Shown: positions 45,175 through 53,764 of the stretch, in pieces | How positions within the stretch are numbered: position 1 is the stretch's first letter | How the letters are laid out: each line of letters opens with the position of its first letter | NCBI GenBank assembly: GCA_049969475.1 | Contig: JBMFOU010000009.1 | Location: forward strand, 1-64,000 | DNA length: 64,000 nt | DNA from: UBA2030 sp049969475 | Lineage (GTDB): Bacteria; Bacteroidota; Bacteroidia; Bacteroidales; TTA-H9 | Direction: 5' to 3' | Notes under the pieces: model-generated | What the model saw: the letters and a program-made list of their open reading frames with translations, nothing else | Told to the model about the DNA's origin: nothing | The model's database searches: none | Translations under genes and position numbers: made by a program

Positions 45175-45864
45175 TTACTGCTCAGTGCTTTCCCCAAGTA
45201 ATTCTGGGCGGCGCTCACGTGTTCGAAGTAAGGCCTGTTCATATCTCCATTCTTTTATTTTTGCCTCATGCCCAGAAAGTAAAATCTCAGGCACTTTCCA
45301 TCCCTGGTAATCCGCAGGACGGGTGTATACTGGTGGTGAGAGCAAATTGTCCTGAAAAGAGTCGCTGAGCGCCGAAGTCTCGTCGTGTAAAACCCCTGGA
45401 AGCAAGCGAATAACAGCATCGGTAATCACGGCTGCAGCTAGCTCACCACCTGTCAAAACATAATCACCTATCGAAATCTCCATGTCTACCAAGTGCTGCC
45501 TAATACGTTCGTCCACTCCCTTGTAATGTCCACAAAGAATAATGATATTTTTGAGAGTGGAAAGTCGGTTGGCCAATTTCTGGTTGAATCGTTCGCCATC
45601 GGGTGAAGTGTAAATGACCAGATCGTATTTGCGCTGGGCTTTTAATGTTTCCAGAGCCCTGTGTACGGGTTCTACCATCATCACCATACCAGCTCCGCCT
45701 CCAAAAGGATAATCGTCCACTCGTTTGTGTTTATCAGTAGAGTAATCCCTGATATTATGCAAATGAATCTCAGCCATTCCTTTCTCAATAGCTCTTTTTA
45801 GAATTGATTCCCTGAATGGGCCCTCGAACATACCCGGAAACAAGGTTAAAATATCTATCCGCAT
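45175..45864 (-). CDS. trmD: tRNA (guanine-N1)-methyltransferase
   Basis: This 229-residue SPOUT methyltransferase modifies G37 next to the anticodon using SAM. The N-terminus MRIDILTLFPGMFEGPFRES and the motifs DDYPFGGGAGMVMM, IILCGHYKGVDERI and SIGDYVLTGGELAAAV (trefoil-knot SAM site) are canonical, as is the length. The C-terminal LLSGHEAKIKEWR is also typical. It is divergent from the histidine kinase gene. Confidence 0.97.
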   Translation of the reverse strand: MRIDILTLFPGMFEGPFRESILKRAIEKGMAEIHLHNIRDYSTDKHKRVDDYPFGGGAGMVMMVEPVHRALETLKAQRKYDLVIYTSPDGERFNQKLANRLSTLKNIIILCGHYKGVDERIRQHLVDMEISIGDYVLTGGELAAAVITDAVIRLLPGVLHDETSALSDSFQDNLLSPPVYTRPADYQGWKVPEILLSGHEAKIKEWRYEQALLRTRERRPELLGESTEQ

Positions 45865-45894
45865 GAAAAATGCATAATTTTTAAATCAATTGCT

Positions 45895-45902
45895 TATTTT
45901 TG
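45895..45902 (+). promoter_or_regulatory. -7 box of the histidine kinase gene
   Basis: TATTTTTG matches TAnnTTTG and lies 67 bp before the ATG at 45970. Confidence 0.45.
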
Positions 45903-45969
45903 TACCAGAGATTAATAAGGTATCCCATTTGCAAAGTTAGGTAAACCTGCATAACATAAAATTTATCGG

Positions 45970-48948
45970 ATGACACAAGAATCTCCTAAACTTATTGATA
46001 TAACAGTATTATTGGCTGAAGACGAGTTACATGCGCGCAATTTTACCGAGGCTCTTCTCAAAAACATGGTAAAAAGGGTATACTCTGTAGCTTCAGGAGT
46101 TGAAGGCCTAGAACTATTTAACAGAATACCGATAGACGTGGTCATCACCGATATACAAATGCCCAAAATGAATGGTTTGGAGATGCTACGTAAAATGAAA
46201 GAACGCAAGCCGGACTTACTGACTATGATAACAACGGCCTACGGGGAAACGCTATACTTTATGGAAGCCATCGAATTGGGCGTCGACCGATTTCTTCTCA
46301 AACCTTTCACGGCTGAAGTTCTTGGGGAAAACATTAACTATCTCGCCAATATTGTTCTCAATTCAGTCCGTCTGAAAAAGGAAGAGGAAGCACGTCTGGC
46401 GGCTGAACAGCAACTGCGGTTGAGTGAAGAAAAGTTTCGGTTGTTTTTCGAAATGACGCCTCAGGGTATTCTCATCTTCGATAGATATTCACACCGCATA
46501 ATTGCAGCTAATCAGGCAGCAGCAAACATTTTGGGTTACACCGATAAAGAACTACTCAATCTAGAAATATGGCAAGTTTTTGAAGATGAAGAGTTACTCA
46601 AATTTCCAACCCCCTCTGGTTTATTTCCATTGGAAACTTACCTGAGAAACCGAAATAATCGGCCGGTTCCAGTGGAAATAAATGCCAGAAACCTTGCGCT
46701 GCAAGGCATGGAGGTGACAATGACTATATTTTCGGATATCACTTCCCGTAAGCAAGCCGAACAAAAGCTGAATGATTATCAAACCCGATTGGAGGAACTG
46801 GTTGACCAGCGCACCTTGGAGCTTCAGGATGCCATTTTTAAACTCATTGAAGAACGCGACCAAAGAACAATGCTCAATGAGATGTTGGAACACAACTTCA
46901 AGATGGAGAAACTTATTTCTTCTATTACCTCTCGTTTTATAAATCCAACATCGAAAGATCTTGAGAATGAAATTTCTAATTCTCTAAAGGATATAGTACA
47001 ATTTACAGGCATGGATAGAGGGTTCTTCTGGGCATTTGAGCCCGGGACTACCCAATTAAAAATCAGAATTCTTAGTCATCATCCAGGACAATATGTTCAC
47101 CATGCACTGGCCGACTTCAATATTCGAGGCATGAATGTTCTCTACCAGACGCTTACTCAGGGACAAGCTTTTATAGTAGATCAAGAACATCAATTGGATA
47201 GTAATTCATTAGAAATAAAATACATACGTCTTAATAAAATACAGCGATTAATTATTTACCCTATTGAATATCAGAGCGACCTTGCCGGATTCATTGGCCT
47301 TGACTCAAGCCGTGAAGGTCTTATACCAGCAGACCTCGATTTCTTATTAAAAATCACGGGTAAAGTGTTTATGGACGCTTGGATTCATCGAATGAATGCG
47401 ATGGAAATTCGTAATTCGATTGACAAAATCACAGCCCTTCTCAATGCCATGCCCGATTGGTTGATCATGGTTAATCGTGAGGGAAAAATTCTCGAAATTA
47501 ACGAAAGTGCTGCCAGGCAATTGAATGTAAATCTTTCTGTTAATCAAACCCTCTCCTTTCATAAAATTTTTCCCATCGAACACTCCGCCTCGCGATGGAA
47601 TTTTGTGAGGCAAGTATTCGAAAGTGGAAGTAAGCGACAACATTTAGATACTCAGGGAGCCAGAAAATATGAACATGTTTTCTTCCCTGTAATCTCCCAG
47701 GGACATACTGTGGAAAGTGTGGGAATTCTGAGTAAGGACATCACTCAGGAATATCACTACCAGCAACAACTGATGGATAATTACCAGCTCTTGGAAACCA
47801 TTATCAATAGTATTCCCAGTCCCGTTTATTATAAAAATATTGAAGGACGCATTCTGGGCTACAATAATGAATTTCTTGAATTTGCAGGCAAAGAATCTAT
47901 GGAGGTAGTCGGTAAAAAATTGGAAGATATTCTTCCGGCACATGTTTTCAAGCTTCTGACCCAAAAAGATGAAGAATTACACAAAACTGGCAAAGCCCAG
48001 AGCTTTGAGATACGGCTCGATTCGCATACCGACAAATACCGCGACATTCAGATAACGAAAACATTATTTCACGACTCGGAAGGTAATCCTGCAGGAATTG
48101 TCGGAATTCTGATAGATATTACTGATCTTAAAAGAGTTAACGAAGAACTTGAAACTCTCAATAAAAATCTGGCCATTCGCGTAGAAGAAGAATTACGCAA
48201 GGTAGAGATGCAGCGGCAGGCTCTCATTCAAAAATCGCGAATTGAAAGCCTTGGACAACTGGCTGCTGGAATTGCACACGAAATCAACCAACCCCTGAGT
48301 TCTATTTCTCTGGCCATGGAGAATGCTACTTTTAAACTCGGTACTGGAATCCCGGATATGGATTATCTTAAAAACAAGCTGGAAACCATCAAACAAAATG
48401 TAGGTCGAATAAAGGCCATTATTGATCATGTAAAGACTTTTACCAGGCCAGGTTTTAATGTAGTTTTCAATGAGATTGACCTGAATGAGGCAGTTAAAGG
48501 AGGGCTAATGCTGGTATTTCAGCTATTAAAAATACAGGATATTCAACTCAATCTCCAACTAAGCAAAGAAACCTTGATTGTTAAGAGTGACCAGGTAAAA
48601 ATTGAACAAGTGGTTATTAATCTGGTCAATAATGCGAAAGATGCTTTGGTTGAAAAAGAACTCAAATCAGGGCCATTCCAAAAGACCATTGAAATATCGA
48701 CCCGTAAGAAAGAAGGCAAAGCCCTCTTGATAGTATCTGATAATGGAATTGGAATGGATGCTTTAACCCTTGAGAAAATCTTTGAACCTTTTTTTACGAC
48801 TAAAGAATCGAAGCAAGGTACAGGACTGGGTTTGTCGATAGTTTATTCTCTTGTAAATGAAATGATGGGAGAAATTAAGGTGAAATCCCAACCAGGCAAA
48901 GGGAGTACTTTTATAGTTATCATACCTCGTGTTGTATTGAGGCAATAG
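45970..48948 (+). CDS. hybrid sensor histidine kinase: REC-PAS-GAF-PAS-PAS-HisKA-HATPase
   Basis: This is a 992-residue cytoplasmic kinase without clear transmembrane helices. The N-terminal receiver domain (about 5-125) has the acidic pocket LAEDE, the phospho-Asp in VVITDIQMPK and the Lys in LLKPF. A PAS domain follows (about 150-260), a coiled coil, a GAF-like domain (about 315-480), and two PAS domains (about 490-720, DWLIMVNREGKILEIN and VYYKNIEGRILGYN). The phospho-accepting His is in AAGIAHEINQPLSSIS (about 769). The ATPase has N box NLVNNAKDAL, SDNGIGMD, FEPFFTTKE and GTGLGLSIV. A receiver at the front implies input from another kinase. The NtrC-type regulator follows 46 bp downstream. 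Confidence 0.9.
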   Translation: MTQESPKLIDITVLLAEDELHARNFTEALLKNMVKRVYSVASGVEGLELFNRIPIDVVITDIQMPKMNGLEMLRKMKERKPDLLTMITTAYGETLYFMEAIELGVDRFLLKPFTAEVLGENINYLANIVLNSVRLKKEEEARLAAEQQLRLSEEKFRLFFEMTPQGILIFDRYSHRIIAANQAAANILGYTDKELLNLEIWQVFEDEELLKFPTPSGLFPLETYLRNRNNRPVPVEINARNLALQGMEVTMTIFSDITSRKQAEQKLNDYQTRLEELVDQRTLELQDAIFKLIEERDQRTMLNEMLEHNFKMEKLISSITSRFINPTSKDLENEISNSLKDIVQFTGMDRGFFWAFEPGTTQLKIRILSHHPGQYVHHALADFNIRGMNVLYQTLTQGQAFIVDQEHQLDSNSLEIKYIRLNKIQRLIIYPIEYQSDLAGFIGLDSSREGLIPADLDFLLKITGKVFMDAWIHRMNAMEIRNSIDKITALLNAMPDWLIMVNREGKILEINESAARQLNVNLSVNQTLSFHKIFPIEHSASRWNFVRQVFESGSKRQHLDTQGARKYEHVFFPVISQGHTVESVGILSKDITQEYHYQQQLMDNYQLLETIINSIPSPVYYKNIEGRILGYNNEFLEFAGKESMEVVGKKLEDILPAHVFKLLTQKDEELHKTGKAQSFEIRLDSHTDKYRDIQITKTLFHDSEGNPAGIVGILIDITDLKRVNEELETLNKNLAIRVEEELRKVEMQRQALIQKSRIESLGQLAAGIAHEINQPLSSISLAMENATFKLGTGIPDMDYLKNKLETIKQNVGRIKAIIDHVKTFTRPGFNVVFNEIDLNEAVKGGLMLVFQLLKIQDIQLNLQLSKETLIVKSDQVKIEQVVINLVNNAKDALVEKELKSGPFQKTIEISTRKKEGKALLIVSDNGIGMDALTLEKIFEPFFTTKESKQGTGLGLSIVYSLVNEMMGEIKVKSQPGKGSTFIVIIPRVVLRQ

Positions 48949-48994
48949 CAACACTATCTTTACGCATTTTTTAAATTCAATAAAAGAAAATTTG

Positions 48995-50389
48995 ATGAGT
49001 GAAAGACTGAATATTCTGATTGTTGATGATGAGGCAGATATCAGGCATGAGCTTGAGGAAATGCTCCAAGTGTTATATGGTTGTAGCGTTTTCAAAGCAT
49101 CTAATAGGGAAGAAGCGCTCAATGTATTAAGGGCTCAATCTGTAGACATAGTTTTTCTTGATATTAGAATGCCGGGCACTGATGGACTCAGTGTTTTGGG
49201 TGAAATAAAGGATAACTGGCCCGATCTCGAAGTGATTATGATTTCAGGTCATGGAGCCATGGATTCAGTGATTCAGGCAATGAGAAATAAGGCTGTCGAT
49301 TTTCTGCCCAAACCCTTTTCCTCGTCCGACATACGGGCTGCAATAGAACGCACCCAGCGTTACAAAGAAATGAAGCAAAAGATTGCAAACCTTGAAGCCT
49401 CTCTCAGTTTGCTTACCCTTGGAATACAAAAAAAACTGGGACAGGGCTTTATCGCAGAAAGCAAAGCCATGAAAGAAGTGGCTGAGATGGTACGCAAGGT
49501 GGCACAAAGCGATACTACCAGTGTGCTTATTATCGGTGAGAGTGGGACCGGAAAGGAGCTTATTGCCAGGTCTATACATTTTCTGAGCCCTCGCAGAGAC
49601 AAATATTTTTATGCAGTAAACTCTTCGGCTATTACAGAAACACTGTTTGAATCAGAATTTTTCGGACATACCAAGGGATCTTTCACAGGTGCCAACGAAA
49701 ACAAAACCGGATGGTTTGAAGTTGCCAACCATGGGACCCTGTTTCTGGATGAAATTGGAGACCTGCCCTTGGGCCTTCAGACTAAATTTCTTAGAGTACT
49801 TGAGGAGAAAAAAATAAGCAGGGTAGGGGCTACACGCGAAATTGATATCGATGTGCGCATTATTGCTGCTACAAATCAAGACTTGGAAAAACTTACTGAG
49901 GAAAAGCGTTTTCGCCTCGATCTTTACCATCGGCTCAGCACTTTTATCATTCACGTCCCGCCTTTGCGCGAACGCAAGGAAGACATCCCCTTATTGCTCA
50001 ACTATTTTGCTGAAGAATTTGCCCGTAAACTCAACAAAAAGATTAAAGGCGTCGAATTGAAAGCTATCGAACATCTCATGCAATACTCTTTCCCTGGCAA
50101 TGTTAGAGAATTGCGTAACATGGTGGAACGGGCTGTAATTTTGTGCGAAAAAGATCGTCTGCGCCTAAGCGACTTTCAGTTGGGACGAGCCGCCCAGCGA
50201 ATCAGCAAAGTAGCCAGCGAAATAGAAACCCTTGACCTGGAAGAATTGGAAAAGAACGCTATAATGAAGGCCATTAAATTAGCTAACTACAATAAATCGG
50301 CTGCTGCTCGCCTGCTAAACATCTCTTTTCAGGCCCTTGATAGAAGAATCAAAAAATACAATCTCAGTTTCGACCAAAAGCTTATTTGA
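48995..50389 (+). CDS. NtrC-family sigma-54-dependent response regulator
   Basis: This 464-residue regulator starts at the ATG at 48995 (MSERLNILIVDDEADIR); an upstream in-frame TTG is less likely. The receiver domain has DIVFLDIRMPGTDG and DFLPKPFSS. The AAA+ domain has Walker A IIGESGTGKELIARS (about 180), the sigma-54 contact loop GSFTGA (a common variant of GAFTGA) and FLDEIGDLPL. The C-terminal Fis-type helix-turn-helix is NYNKSAAARLLNISFQALDR. It is the likely partner of the kinase upstream and activates RpoN promoters. It overlaps the convergent ferredoxin-like gene by 8 bp. Confidence 0.93.
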   Translation: MSERLNILIVDDEADIRHELEEMLQVLYGCSVFKASNREEALNVLRAQSVDIVFLDIRMPGTDGLSVLGEIKDNWPDLEVIMISGHGAMDSVIQAMRNKAVDFLPKPFSSSDIRAAIERTQRYKEMKQKIANLEASLSLLTLGIQKKLGQGFIAESKAMKEVAEMVRKVAQSDTTSVLIIGESGTGKELIARSIHFLSPRRDKYFYAVNSSAITETLFESEFFGHTKGSFTGANENKTGWFEVANHGTLFLDEIGDLPLGLQTKFLRVLEEKKISRVGATREIDIDVRIIAATNQDLEKLTEEKRFRLDLYHRLSTFIIHVPPLRERKEDIPLLLNYFAEEFARKLNKKIKGVELKAIEHLMQYSFPGNVRELRNMVERAVILCEKDRLRLSDFQLGRAAQRISKVASEIETLDLEELEKNAIMKAIKLANYNKSAAARLLNISFQALDRRIKKYNLSFDQKLI

Positions 50390-50705
50390 GTGCGTTTTCA
50401 GAGCACTGATTCACACATTTTCTACAATTGTTACATCTATATTTATCAATATGTAATGCGCCTTCTCGTAAGCGAATGGCATTTTTTGGGCAATGAATCA
50501 TGCAGCGCTGGCAAACCTTACATAAATGCGGCATGTGAATGGGTTTTCTCCCTGCTGCTCTTCGTGTTCCCTGAAAGGTTTTCTCTGACGTTCTGTTGAT
50601 TGCTAACCATTGTCCCCGATAGTTATACCAGCGGGTACCACATACAGTGCACACAACTGTATCTTGATTTTCCTTTTGTAATAAGACGCTACAACAAGTA
50701 TCCAT
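50382..50705 (-). CDS. small two-[4Fe-4S] ferredoxin-like protein
   Basis: This 107-residue protein is read from the ATG at 50705 (MDTCCSVLLQKENQDTVVC); the open frame extends to 50795 but would then overlap the divergent response-regulator gene. The N-terminal part has CTVCGTRW, a possible half zinc site. The C-terminal 50 residues hold two ferredoxin cluster motifs, CKVCQRCMIHCP and CNNCRKCVNQC. It could donate electrons to the radical SAM protein two genes away, which is inferred from proximity only. No family name can be given. Confidence 0.65.
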   Translation of the reverse strand: MDTCCSVLLQKENQDTVVCTVCGTRWYNYRGQWLAINRTSEKTFQGTRRAAGRKPIHMPHLCKVCQRCMIHCPKNAIRLREGALHIDKYRCNNCRKCVNQCSENALK

Positions 50706-50734
50706 AGCATCTAAACACTCCAGCCATTTTTTGG

Positions 50735-50765
50735 TTGAATAGATTAGCGAAAAGCGGTAAATTTG
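50735..50765 (+). promoter_or_regulatory. promoter of the single-domain response regulator
   Basis: TTGA at 50735-50738 and TAAATTTG at 50758-50765 have 19-bp spacing, close to the consensus. The ATG is 18 bp downstream of the -7 box. Confidence 0.55.
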
Positions 50766-50783
50766 CACCAATACTAAGTTATC

Positions 50784-51158
50784 ATGGCTTGCCATACAGT
50801 CCTTATTGTTGAAGATGATTTAATTAACCAGAAACTCGTAGAGACCATTCTTAAAAATTTAGGATACAATACACGCATTGCTGATAACGGAATTTCAGCC
50901 TTTGAAATAGCCATTTCGGGCGAAGTATGCGCCGTGTTGATGGATATAGAGCTTCCTATGCTTGATGGAATTAAAACCGTGCAACGAATAAGAGAATATG
51001 AACGCAAAAATGGTGGATACCTTCCTATTATCGCAATGACGAATTACTCCGATAAAAATAGTCGGCAGGAATATTTGCGTGCGGGTATGGATGGTTGTTT
51101 AAGTAAGCCATTCAAGCCCTTTGAATTAGCTGAAATTTTACAAAGGTTTGGTATTTAA
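50784..51158 (+). CDS. single-domain (CheY-like) response regulator
   Basis: This 124-residue receiver domain has no output module. The acidic pair is in VLIVEDDLINQKLV, the phospho-Asp in AVLMDIELPMLDG, the Thr in IIAMTNYSD and the Lys in CLSKPFKPF. DDxxNQKL and the Met-Asp-xx-Met-Pro-style motif are of the type paired with hybrid kinases in phosphorelays. It is 3 bp upstream of the radical SAM gene and certainly co-transcribed with it. It may relay from the nearby hybrid kinase. Confidence 0.85.
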   Translation: MACHTVLIVEDDLINQKLVETILKNLGYNTRIADNGISAFEIAISGEVCAVLMDIELPMLDGIKTVQRIREYERKNGGYLPIIAMTNYSDKNSRQEYLRAGMDGCLSKPFKPFELAEILQRFGI

Positions 51159-51161
51159 GGC

Positions 51162-52091
51162 ATGTCCGAAACCCTTGTTTTCGAAGAATTTACTAAATGC
51201 CAGATTTGTCCTAGAAATTGCGGGATAAATCGCAATGCTGGCCAAAGAGGCTTTTGTGGACTTGATGCACGCCTGGCCATTGCTTCGATAATTCGTCATA
51301 GAGGTGAAGAACCTCCTATAAGCGGTGATGCAGGAATTGTCAATGTTTTCCTTATGCATTGCAACCTGCAATGTGCTTTTTGTCAGAATAATCAAATTAG
51401 CCATAATCGTTGTGCAACCACAGGTTTTGAATATACCCTGGAGAAAGCCTGTGAAGAAATTGCTCGCCTGCTCGACGCAGGTTGCGGAGCTGTTGGCTTT
51501 GTTTCGCCCTCACATTATATTCCCTACGTGAAAGCTATAGTACACAAAATCAGACAAATGGGTTATCGTGTACCCATTGTGTATAATACAAATGGCTATG
51601 ATTCTGTTGAAGAGATTAAGGCGCTGGAAAATTACATTGATGTGTGGTTGCCCGACTTCAAATACTCCTCGGATGCATTGGGTAAGAAATTCAGCAAAGT
51701 ATCGGATTATACCCAGGTAGCCCTTGCCGCCTTGAAAGAAATGTATCGACAGAAAGGGAGTACTTTGCTCATCAACGACCACGGGTATGCCGAATCTGGC
51801 ATGATAATCAGGCACTTGGCATTACCTGGTTATGTAGATAATAGTTTACAGGTGCTCGATACAATAGCCTGGGAGCTAAGCACCAACGTGCACATCAGCC
51901 TTATGTCGCAATACAACCCTAAATATTATCAAGGGACGGATGAGGCCATGAAGCGGACTCTTCATGCAAAAGAATATCAACAGGTAGTTGATAAATTTCA
52001 TGAGTTGGGCTTTTATAGGGGTTGGATTCAGGAGTTGGACAGCTATGCAAATTATAACCCCGACTTTGGCCAAGAGCATCCGTTCGAATAG
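51162..52091 (+). CDS. radical SAM protein, PflA/PflX-like
   Basis: This 309-residue iron-sulfur enzyme has the radical SAM motif CNLQCAFCQN (Cys-x3-Cys-x2-Cys, near residue 66) and an N-terminal Cys set KCQICPRNCGINRNAGQRGFCG. GAVGFVSPSHYIPYV, VYNTNGYDSVEEI and DVWLPDFKYSS are typical of the PflX/PflA-like group of glycyl-radical-activase relatives whose substrate is unknown. A ferredoxin-like gene lies nearby on the other strand. It follows the receiver gene after 3 bp. Confidence 0.85.
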   Translation: MSETLVFEEFTKCQICPRNCGINRNAGQRGFCGLDARLAIASIIRHRGEEPPISGDAGIVNVFLMHCNLQCAFCQNNQISHNRCATTGFEYTLEKACEEIARLLDAGCGAVGFVSPSHYIPYVKAIVHKIRQMGYRVPIVYNTNGYDSVEEIKALENYIDVWLPDFKYSSDALGKKFSKVSDYTQVALAALKEMYRQKGSTLLINDHGYAESGMIIRHLALPGYVDNSLQVLDTIAWELSTNVHISLMSQYNPKYYQGTDEAMKRTLHAKEYQQVVDKFHELGFYRGWIQELDSYANYNPDFGQEHPFE

Positions 52092-52092
52092 T

Positions 52093-53256
52093 TTATCCTG
52101 CAGCCTTTTTACCGGACTGGTTAGGGCGTGGTTGAAGAATCTGACGCAAAGGTGAAAAATGTTCACGCAACAGGGGCCAACGGTCAGGATATTGTTCCAT
52201 TACAGTTTTGATGCGTTGATTGTGCTTTTTCAGAGCATCGCTGATGGCAGGGGCTGAAATAGGTCGCTCGCAGAAATGACCCAAATTTTTACCCGTCATG
52301 GGTAAATTCTGTTCGATGACTCTATGCGCCGCAAATTCAAGCCGGTTGAGTAGTTCAAGGGTCCGATGCATTTTTTCGTCGCTGCTAGCTTCGCTGGTTG
52401 AAATTTGCCCTTTCCGTTCTTTAGTACTTTCAAGGTGTATATGCCAATCGTGTATCATTAATTCATGAGCATCATTGCTTCCCAACGTGTATGCAAATAC
52501 ACAGGCATCGCTTATGGCCTTACGAAACTGAACTATATCACCTGCATAGCTTCGAATAAGCGACTCGGCTTCACCCGAAAACTTGATTCTGGAACCTGTT
52601 TTTCCGCTGAATTCTATAGCAATATCCAGGGCAAGACTGAATAAGCTCTGGCCAATACTTTTTCGCATACTTTCTAGGCGACTCCGTTCTTCTTGGATTT
52701 TTTGCGCCAAAAAGCGTGTATTATCTACAAATCGCTTAAAATGAATGCTCTCTGCTTGAAAGTTTTCCAGGGCTGCCTTGCAGACATTTAGCGCCATTTC
52801 TCCCAGCCATTCTTTCCTTACAGTATCAAGTTCATCTTTTTCAGTATGAATACCTTTTTTAAGCCTCTTTGAATCAAAAAACAAATAAAGCAGATCTTTT
52901 GATTTATCATCCGGCGAGGGAATTTTCAACAGAAGGATAGTTCTTTTAAGTTCGTCGAACAGGGCAGGGGTATAGTTGCTTTTAGGGGTCTCGAAAGGTA
53001 AATCTTCGGGAACCAACCATTCTATGGTTGTTTTCGTCTCTCGCCGGCGGGCGAAGAAAAAATCGTAAAATTGACTGATATCAAGGGGTTCCGGAATTTT
53101 AACATCATCATCAACTTGTAGTAAATAGGCCTGCAACTTATGCAGGCTGGGATTGTAAAAAACAGTCATCAGGCGCTCAAGCCCTGAAATGGCTAATGCC
53201 GCAAATTTCAGCAAGCGCAATTGAGGATGCTCGGTAAATGGCAGTTCTGCGCTCAT
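52093..53256 (-). CDS. unrecognised 387-residue protein
   Basis: I do not recognise this protein. It is soluble, has no signal peptide and looks mostly helical (LDTVRKEWLGEMALNVCKAA, FLAQKIQEERSRLESMRKSI). Notable segments are PLDISQFYDFFFARRRETKT and near the C-terminus ERPISAPAISDALKKHNQRI, which could be a short helix-turn-helix, followed by WPLLREHFSPLRQIL. Its -7 box TAACTTTG (53269-53276) is only 13 bp from the ATG, so the mRNA is nearly leaderless. The region upstream holds a phased TTAAGT array. Its stop almost touches the convergent radical SAM gene. Confidence 0.65.
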   Translation of the reverse strand: MSAELPFTEHPQLRLLKFAALAISGLERLMTVFYNPSLHKLQAYLLQVDDDVKIPEPLDISQFYDFFFARRRETKTTIEWLVPEDLPFETPKSNYTPALFDELKRTILLLKIPSPDDKSKDLLYLFFDSKRLKKGIHTEKDELDTVRKEWLGEMALNVCKAALENFQAESIHFKRFVDNTRFLAQKIQEERSRLESMRKSIGQSLFSLALDIAIEFSGKTGSRIKFSGEAESLIRSYAGDIVQFRKAISDACVFAYTLGSNDAHELMIHDWHIHLESTKERKGQISTSEASSDEKMHRTLELLNRLEFAAHRVIEQNLPMTGKNLGHFCERPISAPAISDALKKHNQRIKTVMEQYPDRWPLLREHFSPLRQILQPRPNQSGKKAAG

Positions 53257-53268
53257 CTACTGTTTTTA

Positions 53269-53276
53269 CAAAGTTA
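53269..53276 (-). promoter_or_regulatory. -7 box of the 387-residue protein gene
   Basis: The reverse strand reads TAACTTTG, matching TAnnTTTG. It predicts transcription starting about 6 nt before the ATG at 53256. The TTAAGT array overlaps it and extends upstream. Confidence 0.45.
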
Positions 53277-53362
53277 AGTTTTGTTAAGCAAAATTAATTC
53301 ATTTAAGTAAAATTTAACTCAATTAAGTAGCTTAAAAAATTAAACTTAATTATAATTTAAGT
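53274..53362. repeat. helically phased array of TTAAGT-like hexamers
   Basis: TTAA-based hexamers start at 53274 (TTAAGT), 53284 (TTAAGC), 53294 (TTAATT), 53303 (TTAAGT), 53314 (TTAACT), 53323 (TTAAGT), 53332 (TTAAAA), 53340 (TTAAAC) and 53357 (TTAAGT). Most spacings are 9-11 bp, about one helical turn. Such phasing suggests either a cooperative binding array on one DNA face or intrinsic curvature upstream of the promoters. Confidence 0.55.
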
Positions 53363-53407
53363 GATTATTTCAGCTTAATACATTAATTAACAGCAATAAT
53401 TCAACAA

Positions 53408-53415
53408 TAAATTTG
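53408..53415 (+). promoter_or_regulatory. -7 box of the 85-residue protein gene
   Basis: TAAATTTG matches TAnnTTTG and lies 26 bp before the ATG at 53442. Confidence 0.45.
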
Positions 53416-53441
53416 TTGAGAAACAAACAAAAAAATAAAGT

Positions 53442-53699
53442 ATGCGTAGTGAATTCTTTAATGAAATAGCAGAGAGTCGCAAGAAATTTTTACTAGAGGT
53501 AGCCAGGGAACTGGGGATGCTGCCACAAATACCTGAGCAAGAGGTGGAAGAAAAAAATCTTCCTTCAAATATCAGCCCCTCTGAAAAAACTGAGCCATCG
53601 AATGCAAGTGAACCTGCCAGAGTAAAAAGGCCGGCTGAGCAACTTGGGAAAAAGAAAAAGATAAAAATCAACCCATTCCTTAATTTTCTGAGTTTTTAA
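53442..53699 (+). CDS. small charged protein of unknown function
   Basis: This 85-residue protein begins with a helical segment (MRSEFFNEIAESRKKFLLEV) and then has an acidic, Ser/Pro-rich linker (SNISPSEKTEPSNASEPARV). It ends basic and hydrophobic (LGKKKKIKINPFLNFLSF). It has no signal peptide or known motif. It is divergent from the 387-residue protein and shares the phased TTAAGT region. The -7 box and correct spacing support a real gene, but family support cannot be checked here. Confidence 0.5.
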   Translation: MRSEFFNEIAESRKKFLLEVARELGMLPQIPEQEVEEKNLPSNISPSEKTEPSNASEPARVKRPAEQLGKKKKIKINPFLNFLSF

Positions 53700-53734
53700 A
53701 GATGCTTTGTAAATAAAATTTAGCTCTGGATTAT

Positions 53735-53742
53735 TATCTTTG
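53735..53742 (+). promoter_or_regulatory. -7 box of the SRPBCC gene
   Basis: TATCTTTG matches TAnnTTTG. It ends 1 bp before an ATG at 53744, so that ATG would lie at or before the transcript start. The ATG at 53765 is therefore the better start. Confidence 0.55.
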
Positions 53743-53764
53743 AATGTTTCAAAGAACACTATCG

